From positions 268,835-332,834 of the forward strand of contig CAWAQG010000003.1 in NCBI GenBank assembly GCA_963784135.1: a stretch of 64,000 nucleotides of DNA, read 5' to 3'. This DNA is from JADFXI01 sp963784135 (lineage in GTDB: Bacteria > Nitrospirota > Thermodesulfovibrionia > Thermodesulfovibrionales > Dissulfurispiraceae). Shown one piece after another: positions 44,363-52,169 of this stretch; the stretch's first letter is position 1; every line of letters starts with the position of its first letter. Both the position numbers and the translations under genes were made by a program. The notes below the pieces were generated by a model. It was not told the DNA's origin. It did no database searches and saw only the letters and a list, made by a program, of their open reading frames with translations.

Positions 44363-47068
44363 ATGAAAAAAAATGTTTTGATTTTGTTCGTGATGGGAAT
44401 CCTGCTTTTTGGTTTCGCCGGCCACGCAGGAGCTATGTATATGGGTGACGGATCCGTCCAGAGCGGAACGGTAAGCAACTGGACAGCACCTACCGACGGC
44501 ACATGCGTCCTCGGTCTGCACGCAGACGGCACCCTGGATGTAGATACGACGATTACAACCAAACGAGATTGCGATGCCAGGCTTGTTTCCGTTACTGCCG
44601 TGGGCACAGCATCAAGCTCGTCTTGTACAACTTCAACCAAAAACACAGCAGGTGTAAAATACGCCTCAGCCGGCAGCAGCACCTGCGTGATTGTTGACAG
44701 CAGCGGAAACGTGCTGGGCTCCATATCTTTGAAAAACTATGACAGGACTGAGGCAATATGTAATGCTTTGGGCGCGGCACGGGGTGTAACAGCTCACCTT
44801 GCCGGCAACGTCACTAACCTGGTCCAGCCGGCGTGTATAGCTTATGGCTGGCAGTTCAGAGGACAGGATTCCACCGGAACGCCTCTGGCCTTTGGTAGTA
44901 AAGGGACCGATAGCACCGTTACGTCCAATGCAGGCTTCTGTTACACGACAATGAGGACCAATCTTCCTGCGGCAAGCTGCCCTACCGTAGCTGGAAGCAC
45001 CTCCGGAACTGCCAACAGTTCCTCATCAGCTGCCTTCGGCTATTCTGTAAGCGGAAGCTACTGCCTTTATGCCTATGGTATCAACGGCACCGTGAATGCT
45101 GCTCTTAATAATATTGCCGGCACGGCCGTTTACGCTGCTGGCGCAACTGCCAATCTGGGCCAATACACCACTCTTGGCGCTTGTCTTGCCAATGGCGGTT
45201 CATGGTCAAACTGGATGCCGGTTGGTCCAACTGCTACCGTTGGGACCCTTAACGGCATTAATACTGCCGTAACGTTTGATCTCACAAGGGAGGCTGTAAG
45301 TGGAGACGATGGCTGCCTTCATTGCCACAGCACCTTAGTCCAATACAACGGCCCTGCCGAAAGATGGAAAGACAGCTATCTCCAGACCGGCCACAAGAAC
45401 ATGCTTAGAAAGGTAACACCCGGCATGGTGTGGGCAGGTCCTAATGCAAACGGCGTCTTAACGGTTTACACAACAGACGGCACAAATGCGATGACTTGGG
45501 GAACTCTCGGAGTTGCGGGAAGCGCAACTGACGGCGGCAAACCAATGTATTACGTCTATGGCGACTGGATGATACCGCTTCCTACCGTTGCTATAGCCGG
45601 CAGCGGTTACAGCTGTGCCAACTGCCATTCGACCGGTTTTAGTGGCGGCACCTCAACAACGCCGGGCGTGCAGTCAATCGGCACCACTGGATACACAGGG
45701 AATCAGCCTGCTGACTCCGGCGCGGGTTATGTATCTGCTGTTAAAGCCGGCTATAAGTGGGACCGTGAAGGCATTTTATGCTCAAGATGCCATAATGCAA
45801 CAGTCCCGTCGGTAGCAGCAGCTCAGATTTCGGCATCAACCTTCCCGTCAACAGCACCGACCAGCGGCGGGATGGGTGCGCTTCAGGATGGCGTCGGCAG
45901 GAACAACCTTTGCTTCGGCTGCCATCAGAGCATAGCAAAGCTTTGGCCCGCCCAGGGAGGAACTTCAAGCGGCACAACCCAGTATGATCCAACAATAATC
46001 CCGACAGGCGTGAGCCACGGTGCAGCCGCTGGCAGGGACTTCAACGGCCATGTGCTCGGCAACTCGTTCCTGAACAGCGTGCATGCCAGATACGCGGGCG
46101 CTCAGTCCGGCAATGGTTCGATCAAGGCAAATGCACTCGGGGAAAATGACCTGTACGATTCAATCCCGACAGCAACAAGCGTCGCTGCGGAATACAATAG
46201 CATATTCAAGGGCTTCACCTGCTGGCAGACAGCTACCGGCAATAGCCCTGCAAAGACCAAGGCTGACGGCACGGAAATCGCTGCCAAGTCAGATTGCGAT
46301 GCATTATACGCATGCAGTAAAGCCGGCAATACAACGCAGTCAGCCTGCGCGGCAGCGGGCGGTACCTGGGCCTCCACATGGAGGGCTGATACAGGGGGGG
46401 CCACTGACCAGTCCGGTACTCAGGGTACCTGTGCCACCTGTCATGATGTTCACAATAGCCTTTTTGTTGCTGGTCAGTCCGAGAAGGCGATCAGAAAAAC
46501 CTGTGAGGATTGCCACATGGACAATGCTACTACCGGCGCCACTGATGCCAACGCCCCTCAGGTATCAACTATTAACCATCCTCAGACTCCTGGAACGCCG
46601 TTTGATATGTCTCTCTATGGCAATGATTCCTGCGTAGTCTGTCATATGGCTACACAGGCGGAAAAGAACGGCAATCAGAATTCGATGCCGGTCCATGTAT
46701 GGAGGATCAATACTAATCCTAACTACAACACCTTCCCGACAACGGGTCAGTTCTACGGCGGGACCTGCAGCGCACATACCGGTGCGGTACAGAATTCTCC
46801 GTCCTTCCCGGTTGTCTACCTGTCTGATACATCTTCAACAAATTGTACAAATGCAGGCGGAACGTGGACCGCTGTGATCGAGGACAGGAACGCCCAAACA
46901 GCGCCTGAAGGCAATTACAATAAAGCTGTATGGGTCGATATTGATATGGCTTGCGGACAGTGCCATGGCGGAAGCCTCGGAAGCAGTGCAACCGTGAACG
47001 GCGCCCCGTATAAGACAAAAGGCCAACTAAGTCGGGCCGCCAATAACATCCACCGTATGATGCAATAG
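44363..47068 (+). CDS. Secreted octaheme c-type cytochrome with long heme-free N-terminal domain
   Basis: This 901-residue protein has a signal peptide (cleavage near residue 24, AGA-MYM) and no lipobox. Eight CxxCH sites start at residues 318, 418, 473, 517, 690, 714, 757 and 864. Residues 25-310 contain no heme but several Cys. Three Cys-x-x-x-Gly-Gly-x-Trp segments (residues 274, 662, 828) lie between heme groups. It is low in charge and rich in Ala, Gly, Ser and Thr, as expected of a surface protein. Third in an operon with the decaheme protein and barrel, it is the likely outer-surface terminal of the conduit. I cannot match it to a named Omc family. Confidence 0.85.
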   Translation: MKKNVLILFVMGILLFGFAGHAGAMYMGDGSVQSGTVSNWTAPTDGTCVLGLHADGTLDVDTTITTKRDCDARLVSVTAVGTASSSSCTTSTKNTAGVKYASAGSSTCVIVDSSGNVLGSISLKNYDRTEAICNALGAARGVTAHLAGNVTNLVQPACIAYGWQFRGQDSTGTPLAFGSKGTDSTVTSNAGFCYTTMRTNLPAASCPTVAGSTSGTANSSSSAAFGYSVSGSYCLYAYGINGTVNAALNNIAGTAVYAAGATANLGQYTTLGACLANGGSWSNWMPVGPTATVGTLNGINTAVTFDLTREAVSGDDGCLHCHSTLVQYNGPAERWKDSYLQTGHKNMLRKVTPGMVWAGPNANGVLTVYTTDGTNAMTWGTLGVAGSATDGGKPMYYVYGDWMIPLPTVAIAGSGYSCANCHSTGFSGGTSTTPGVQSIGTTGYTGNQPADSGAGYVSAVKAGYKWDREGILCSRCHNATVPSVAAAQISASTFPSTAPTSGGMGALQDGVGRNNLCFGCHQSIAKLWPAQGGTSSGTTQYDPTIIPTGVSHGAAAGRDFNGHVLGNSFLNSVHARYAGAQSGNGSIKANALGENDLYDSIPTATSVAAEYNSIFKGFTCWQTATGNSPAKTKADGTEIAAKSDCDALYACSKAGNTTQSACAAAGGTWASTWRADTGGATDQSGTQGTCATCHDVHNSLFVAGQSEKAIRKTCEDCHMDNATTGATDANAPQVSTINHPQTPGTPFDMSLYGNDSCVVCHMATQAEKNGNQNSMPVHVWRINTNPNYNTFPTTGQFYGGTCSAHTGAVQNSPSFPVVYLSDTSSTNCTNAGGTWTAVIEDRNAQTAPEGNYNKAVWVDIDMACGQCHGGSLGSSATVNGAPYKTKGQLSRAANNIHRMMQ

Positions 47069-47120
47069 ACGGATGAACGGCGGGGCTCAGGCTCCAGGTT
47101 AGGGCCTTTACTTTACAAAG

Positions 47121-47158
47121 AAAAAAGGGAGAGAGCGGATTCGCTCTCTCCCTTTTTT
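47121..47158. terminator. Strong bidirectional rho-independent terminator
   Basis: A perfect 17-bp stem (A6 GGGAGAGAGCG with GATT loop and CGCTCTCTCCC T6) lies between the convergent octaheme cytochrome and panD genes. It has T runs on both strands, so it ends both transcripts. Confidence 0.92.
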
Positions 47159-47173
47159 ATGTTTATTCAGAGG

Positions 47174-47521
47174 TCAGACCGGGTTGTTGTTACCGTCAAG
47201 CTTGACGATGATGGGCGAGAAGGCTTCTATTTCCTGTTCTCCAAGGTAGCAGTACGAGAAAATGATGATCTTGTCGCCTACTATTCCCTTGCGCGCGGTA
47301 GGACCGTTAAGGCAGAATTCACGGGAGCCGGGCCTGCCGGGTATCATATATGTTTCAAACCGCTCACCGTTGTTCAGATTGCTTATCATGACCTGCTCGT
47401 ACGGAAGAATGCCGGCACGGTCCATGATTTCCCTGTCCACGGTAATGCTCCCTTCGTAGGCGAGGTTCGATTCCGTCACCGTCGCCATATGTATCTTCGA
47501 TTGCAGAAAACATCTAAGCAT
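47174..47521 (-). CDS. panD: Aspartate 1-decarboxylase
   Basis: The 115-residue proenzyme makes beta-alanine for pantothenate and coenzyme A. It contains the self-cleavage site YEGS, with Gly24-Ser25; Ser25 becomes the pyruvoyl cofactor. The other family text is intact: LQSKIHMATVTESNL at the start, then GERFETYMIPGRPGSREFCL and LNGPTARKGIVGDKIIIFSY. The gene lies directly downstream of the bidirectional terminator (its stop faces it). Upstream is the A3 repeat, which separates it from gatC. Confidence 0.96.
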   Translation of the reverse strand: MLRCFLQSKIHMATVTESNLAYEGSITVDREIMDRAGILPYEQVMISNLNNGERFETYMIPGRPGSREFCLNGPTARKGIVGDKIIIFSYCYLGEQEIEAFSPIIVKLDGNNNPV

Positions 47522-47530
47522 AAGAAAACC

Positions 47531-47665
47531 GCAGGCAATAGGCTATAGGCAATAGGCTATAGGGGGGAAAAAGATATCTTAATAATCTTTTCTCGCATGT
47601 CTCTTTGTTTTTGCCTATTGCCCATTGCCTATTGCCCATCGCCTGCCTCTTTTACCTATTGCCTG
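47531..47665. repeat. Dispersed GCCTATTGCC-type inverted repeat, locus A3
   Basis: The left arm (47531-47564) has GCAGGCAATAGGCTATAGGC units. The right arm (47611-47665) has TTGCCTATTGCCCATTGCCT, then ATTGCCCATCGCCTGCC and TACCTATTGCC. This is the longest of the three A loci, with extra units on the right arm. It fills the gap between gatC and panD. Confidence 0.78.
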
Positions 47666-47668
47666 TTT

Positions 47669-47956
47669 TTATTCTATTATTTTGGGGACCCTGTAGAATT
47701 TGTCCGAGGGGTCAGGAGCGTTTTTTAAGGCCTCGTCATTTGAAAGCGATGGCATCTGCACATCGTCCCTCATAATATTAGTGATGGGCAGCACATGCGA
47801 GGTAGGTCCGATGCCGGTTGTATCGAGTGTATTTAATTGTTCAACATGCCCGATAATCGCGTTCAGTTGTCCGCTGTACATCGACAATTCATCTTCTGAG
47901 AGAGAGAGTCTCGCGAGCTTTACAATGTGCCTTACTTCATCTTCCGTTATCTTCAT
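47669..47956 (-). CDS. gatC: Aspartyl/glutamyl-tRNA amidotransferase subunit C
   Basis: This 95-residue small subunit stabilises GatAB, which converts Asp-tRNA(Asn) and Glu-tRNA(Gln) to the amides. Typical text: VRHIVKLARLSLSEDELSMY, then LNAIIGHVEQLNTLDT and the C-terminal FYRVPKIIE. Its presence implies indirect Asn-tRNA or Gln-tRNA formation. gatA and gatB are not in the window. It begins 3 nt after the helicase stop, so both are in one transcript. Confidence 0.95.
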   Translation of the reverse strand: MKITEDEVRHIVKLARLSLSEDELSMYSGQLNAIIGHVEQLNTLDTTGIGPTSHVLPITNIMRDDVQMPSLSNDEALKNAPDPSDKFYRVPKIIE

Positions 47957-47959
47957 TAT

Positions 47960-50083
47960 CTACATTTTTTCGAGCTGTACGTGCCGGACAGCAAGCCGTT
48001 TCAGTCCGACACTCGAAAAATTAACCGTCACTTTCAGGTCATCGCCCTCACCGCAGCAATCGCGGACAATGCCGACACCCCATGCAGGATGTTTTACCTT
48101 GCTTCCAACCAGGTACGCAAGCGCGGCCCTCTGGTGAGAGAGTTTGACCGTCTTTGGCGGCAATGCGGTCCTCTGAGGAACGACTGTTTTTTCGACCCAG
48201 TGGCAGCAATCCTTCGGGATATCGTTAAGGAACCTCGAAGGTTCCTGGTCCTGTATCTTGGAATACAACTTTCTTTTCTTGACCCCGTTCAGGCAGAGGA
48301 TGTCTTTGGCCCTGGTCATGCCGACATAGAAAAGCCTTCTCTCCTCGTGCATTTCGGCTTCTTCACCTATGGCTTTAAAATAAGGGAGAATGCCCTCTTC
48401 GATGCCGACAATGAATACAACTGGAAATTCAAGCCCCTTTGCGCTGTGCAGCGTCATGAGCGAAACAGCGGGCTTTGCGGCGGACACGCCGTTGGTCCCG
48501 GACGTATGTGCCAGCGATGTCTTCTCGACGAAATCCTTTGCCGATATCGCATCGGCAGAGGAGATCAGCTCCATGATATTCTGCAGGCGCTCTTCCTCAA
48601 TATCTTCAATATATCCCGTCAACTCGACAATATCTTTAAGCATATCAGCCGCGGTCTTGAAACTTGCAGCCGACAAATGACCGATGATTTTAATAAATTC
48701 TCCCATCTTTTCTTTGACAGACGCCGTCAGCACATTTGCTTTGAGCATTGTCTGCGCCGCAGACAGGAGGCCCACGCCGTTCTTCTTTGCTTCCTGCTCT
48801 ATTTTTGACAGAGTAGCGACCCCAATATTTCTCGGAGGGCTGTTCACAATGCGCCGCATGCTCACATTGTCATCGTGGTTCAGGACGAGCTTCATATAGG
48901 AAATAAGGTCTTTTATTTCCCGCCTGTGATAAAAACTTATGCCGCTGAGCACGTTATAAGGGATGGTTTCCTCCCTGAGAGCGTCTTCGATTGCCCTCGC
49001 CTGGAGGTTCACCCGGTAGAGGACAACAAAACTGCCGTAGTCATAGCTGTTTTTCAGGTAGATGTCTTTTATAGTCCGCGCAACATATTTTGCCTCTTCA
49101 TCCTCATTATTCAGCCTGCAATAGATTACTTTTTCTCCATCTCCTTTGTCTGTCCAAAGGTTTTTCAGCTTTCTGTTTTTGTTTTTTGCGATCACTGAAC
49201 CTGAAACATCAAGGATGTTCTGGGTTGACCTGTAATTCTGTTCGAGCTTTATGACCTGCGCGCCTGGAAAATCTTTTTCGAAGTTCAGGATGTTGCTCAC
49301 ATCGGCCCCCCTGAACTTGTAAATGCTCTGGTCATCGTCTCCCACAGCGCAGATATTGCGGTGTGACGACCCCATCAGCTGAAGCAGCCTGTACTGCGCG
49401 TGGTTGGTATCCTGGAATTCGTCCACGAGGATGTAAGGAAACATATCAGTATACTTTTCGAGAATTTTCGGGTGCTGCTCAAACAATTTGGCGGTAAGCA
49501 TGATCAGGTCGTCGAAATCGAGGGCGTTGCACCGTTTCAACTCATCCTGGTATTTCAGGTAAACCCTGCCGAGTTTTTCGTCAAAACTGAAGCCGTCTCC
49601 CTGAGACAAAAAGTCTTCAGGAGATATCAGCGATGATTTAAGAATGCTTATCCTTGAAGAAACTCCTTTGTAAAGCGCCTCGTAGATATTGAACTCTTTA
49701 AGGATATGGCGTATGAGATTGCACTGATCGTCTTCATCGTAAATGGTAAAATCGGGCTTGTAGCCGAGTGCCTTTATCTCTTTCCGCAATATTTTGTTGC
49801 ACTGGGAATGAAACGTGCCTATCCATGCGTTTTTGACATCGCAGTCTATACACCGCGAGATCCTCTCTTTCATCTCATCGGCGGCCTTATTGGTAAAAGT
49901 GACGGTGAAAATTGAGACTGGGGAAAACTTTTTCTTTTTGATAAGATGGGCAAACTTATGGGTGATTACCCTGGTCTTTCCGCTGCCTGCTCCTGCAAGT
50001 ACAAGGAGCGGGCCATTTGAATGCAGGATAGCCTCTTTTTGCCGGGGATTGAGTTCTTCTAATAATGAGACGTCTTTAGCCAT
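47960..50083 (-). CDS. pcrA: ATP-dependent DNA helicase, PcrA/UvrD type
   Basis: With ATG 50083 the protein has 707 residues, typical of PcrA/UvrD superfamily 1A helicases. Motif Q LNPRQKEAILHSNGP is followed by Walker A LAGAGSGKTRVIT, motif II VDEFQDTN, motif III GDDDQSIYKFRGAD, motif IV EQNYRSTQNIL, motif V MTLHSAKGLEFPVVFIVG and motif VI ERRLFYVGMTRAK. The C-terminal tail ends GSKVKHPAWGVGIVRD, a PcrA-type Tudor-like domain that contacts RNA polymerase. A frame extends to 50131, but the first 16 residues look non-native. Role: repair and removal of stalled complexes. Confidence 0.94.
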   Translation of the reverse strand: MAKDVSLLEELNPRQKEAILHSNGPLLVLAGAGSGKTRVITHKFAHLIKKKKFSPVSIFTVTFTNKAADEMKERISRCIDCDVKNAWIGTFHSQCNKILRKEIKALGYKPDFTIYDEDDQCNLIRHILKEFNIYEALYKGVSSRISILKSSLISPEDFLSQGDGFSFDEKLGRVYLKYQDELKRCNALDFDDLIMLTAKLFEQHPKILEKYTDMFPYILVDEFQDTNHAQYRLLQLMGSSHRNICAVGDDDQSIYKFRGADVSNILNFEKDFPGAQVIKLEQNYRSTQNILDVSGSVIAKNKNRKLKNLWTDKGDGEKVIYCRLNNEDEEAKYVARTIKDIYLKNSYDYGSFVVLYRVNLQARAIEDALREETIPYNVLSGISFYHRREIKDLISYMKLVLNHDDNVSMRRIVNSPPRNIGVATLSKIEQEAKKNGVGLLSAAQTMLKANVLTASVKEKMGEFIKIIGHLSAASFKTAADMLKDIVELTGYIEDIEEERLQNIMELISSADAISAKDFVEKTSLAHTSGTNGVSAAKPAVSLMTLHSAKGLEFPVVFIVGIEEGILPYFKAIGEEAEMHEERRLFYVGMTRAKDILCLNGVKKRKLYSKIQDQEPSRFLNDIPKDCCHWVEKTVVPQRTALPPKTVKLSHQRAALAYLVGSKVKHPAWGVGIVRDCCGEGDDLKVTVNFSSVGLKRLAVRHVQLEKM

Positions 50084-50158
50084 AAGAATTATTGTTCTAT
50101 TATACCATACTCGCAGGCTATAATTATCCATTGCCCGCGCATTTCAGAAAAACTTACA

Positions 50159-51985
50159 TTATTCGACGGTCACGCTTTTCGCAAGGTTCCTTGGCTGGTC
50201 CACATCGCATCCTCTTAATACCGCAATATGGTAGGCAAGGAGCTGCAGAGGCACAGTTAACAAAATCGTATTTAAATAGGAGTTGCTTTCTTCTATAAAG
50301 ATTGAGTATTTTGCGAGCCTTCTTATCGTCTCATTATCAGCCGAGGCTACGGAGATAATGGTGCCCCCCCTGCTTTTTACTTCTTCCATGTTCGAGGTGA
50401 CCTTTTCGTAGAGCTTTCCGGAGGGTGCGAGCACTACGACTGGAAGGTCTTCATCAATAAGGGCTATGGGGCCATGCTTCATCTCTCCCGCAGCATAACC
50501 TTCAGCATGGATATATGATATCTCTTTCAGCTTCAACGCGCCTTCAAGCGCTATCGGATAATTTATTCCCCTGCCGAGGTACAGGAATTCCTTCTTTTTG
50601 AAAAGCTCCCTCGCGACAGCGCTTATGGAGGCATCAAGTTCGAGCGTGTGCTCGACTTGCACAGGCAGGTGAAGGATGTCCCCAAGCAGCTTTGAAGCGG
50701 CGCCTTTGTCGAGCGTGCCCCTGACACTGCCCAAGGCTATCGACAGCAGATAGAGCGCCACTATCTGCGTGGTGAATGCCTTGGTGGAAGCGACACCGAT
50801 CTCCGGGCCGGAATGCGTATAGAAGACAAAATCCGATTCGCGGGAGGCAGTGCTGCCGATCACATTGCAGATGCTCAACACTTTCGCTCCAAGCCTCTTT
50901 GCTTCCCTTGAGGCCGCAAGGGTGTCCGCGGTCTCACCAGACTGCGTGATAGCAATGAATAACGTATTTCCGGTGACGATGGGGTTCCTGTACCTGAATT
51001 CTGAGGCTATGTCGACTTCAACCGGGATCCTGGACAGTTCTTCTACCATGTACTTGCCTGCCATGCCGGCATGGTACGACGTCCCGCAGGCGACGATAAA
51101 TATCCTGTCGGTCCCCTTGACAACGGCGGGGTCAAGCCCGAACTCCTCAAGCGCCACCTCGCCTCTGTCAGGGAATATCCTTCCCTGCAGGGTATCAGCT
51201 ATCGCCCTGGGCTGCTCGTAAATTTCCTTGAGCATGAAGTGGCGGTACCCTCCTTTTTCGGCCATCGAAGGACTCCACGAGATAAAGGAAACATTTTTAT
51301 GCAGGTGCTTTCCATCAAAATCGGTAACGATGACCCCCCCTTTGTGGAGCACCGCTATTTCATTGTTCTCAAGGAATATCACCTCCTTGGAATGGCTCAG
51401 GAAGGCCGGGACATCAGAGGCAAGAAAGTATTCTCCGTCACCCAATCCGATTACAAGAGGACTTTCTTTCCTTACAGCAATAATTTTATCAGGTTCCTTC
51501 TCGTTGATGACTGCAAATGCATACGCGCCGGTCACTTCCCTGATCGCTCTCCGGACAGCCTCTTCAAGAGGGGCCCGGGCCGCATGCTTATTTATGAGAT
51601 GGCAGAGCACCTCGCTGTCGGTTTCAGAACTAAAAATAAAGCCTTCGGCCTGAAGCGCATGTTTAAGTTCCACATAGTTTTCGATTATGCCGTTATGAAC
51701 AACAACTATACCACCGGACCGGTGCGGGTGGGCATTTTCATCGGAAGGTTTGCCGTGCGTGGCCCATCTCGTGTGGCCTATGGCAAGATTGCTCGGTTTC
51801 GTCAGAGTGCCTGTAATTGCCTCAAGCGCGCTGATCTTTCCTTTGCATCGCCTGACGCTTATTTTATCATCCTCAAAAAAAGCGATCCCCGCGGAATCGT
51901 ATCCCCGGTATTCGAGGCGCTTCAGGCCATCCATCACGATGGAAATAGCATTCCTGCCGCCGATATAGCCGATTATTCCGCACAT
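50159..51985 (-). CDS. glmS: Glutamine-fructose-6-phosphate aminotransferase (isomerizing)
   Basis: The 608-residue enzyme makes glucosamine-6-phosphate, the first step of peptidoglycan and LPS amino-sugar supply. The mature N-terminus CGIIGYIGG gives the catalytic Cys of the class II glutaminase. Two SIS domains follow (IFIVACGTSYHAG and FIAITQSGETADT), and the C-terminus ends LRGCDVDQPRNLAKSVTVE, which reaches into the active site as in all GlmS. glmU lies upstream on the same strand, separated by the MITE-like element at 52001-52169. No glmS ribozyme is recognisable upstream. Confidence 0.97.
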   Translation of the reverse strand: MCGIIGYIGGRNAISIVMDGLKRLEYRGYDSAGIAFFEDDKISVRRCKGKISALEAITGTLTKPSNLAIGHTRWATHGKPSDENAHPHRSGGIVVVHNGIIENYVELKHALQAEGFIFSSETDSEVLCHLINKHAARAPLEEAVRRAIREVTGAYAFAVINEKEPDKIIAVRKESPLVIGLGDGEYFLASDVPAFLSHSKEVIFLENNEIAVLHKGGVIVTDFDGKHLHKNVSFISWSPSMAEKGGYRHFMLKEIYEQPRAIADTLQGRIFPDRGEVALEEFGLDPAVVKGTDRIFIVACGTSYHAGMAGKYMVEELSRIPVEVDIASEFRYRNPIVTGNTLFIAITQSGETADTLAASREAKRLGAKVLSICNVIGSTASRESDFVFYTHSGPEIGVASTKAFTTQIVALYLLSIALGSVRGTLDKGAASKLLGDILHLPVQVEHTLELDASISAVARELFKKKEFLYLGRGINYPIALEGALKLKEISYIHAEGYAAGEMKHGPIALIDEDLPVVVLAPSGKLYEKVTSNMEEVKSRGGTIISVASADNETIRRLAKYSIFIEESNSYLNTILLTVPLQLLAYHIAVLRGCDVDQPRNLAKSVTVE

Positions 51986-52000
51986 ATCAACTTCTCACTT

Positions 52001-52169
52001 TTGACGATCTCGCAAAAAGTCTGCAAAAGCGTTTTTTCGTCATTCCCGTGAAAACGGGAATCCACTCTTTTCAGGTAGTTGCTTACGCCATGGATACCCG
52101 CTGGAGCCTGCCCTCGAAGGGCGTTATCGGGGGCGGGTATGACAACTTTTTGCGTGACCATCACTTTTT
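52001..52169. repeat. MITE-like element, locus C2, flanked by 11-bp direct repeats
   Basis: The left terminus TTGACGATCTCGCAAAAAGT and the inverted right terminus (read on the minus strand TGATGGTCACGCAAAAAGTT) are imperfect inverted repeats. An internal hairpin TTCCCGTGAAAACGGGAA lies near the left. ACTTCTCACTT occurs at 51990-52000 and 52170-52180, looking like a target-site duplication; the right copy is part of the glmU C-terminal codons. The glmU stop (52161-52163) lies inside the right end. Related to 25261-25436. Confidence 0.6.

Noticed and set aside
51071..52051. 326-codon plus-strand frame
   Set aside because: It runs antisense to glmS and has no recognisable domain.
51986..52160. 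glmS ribozyme upstream of glmS
   Set aside because: The space is occupied by a MITE-like element with inverted ends; none of the conserved ribozyme core is visible.
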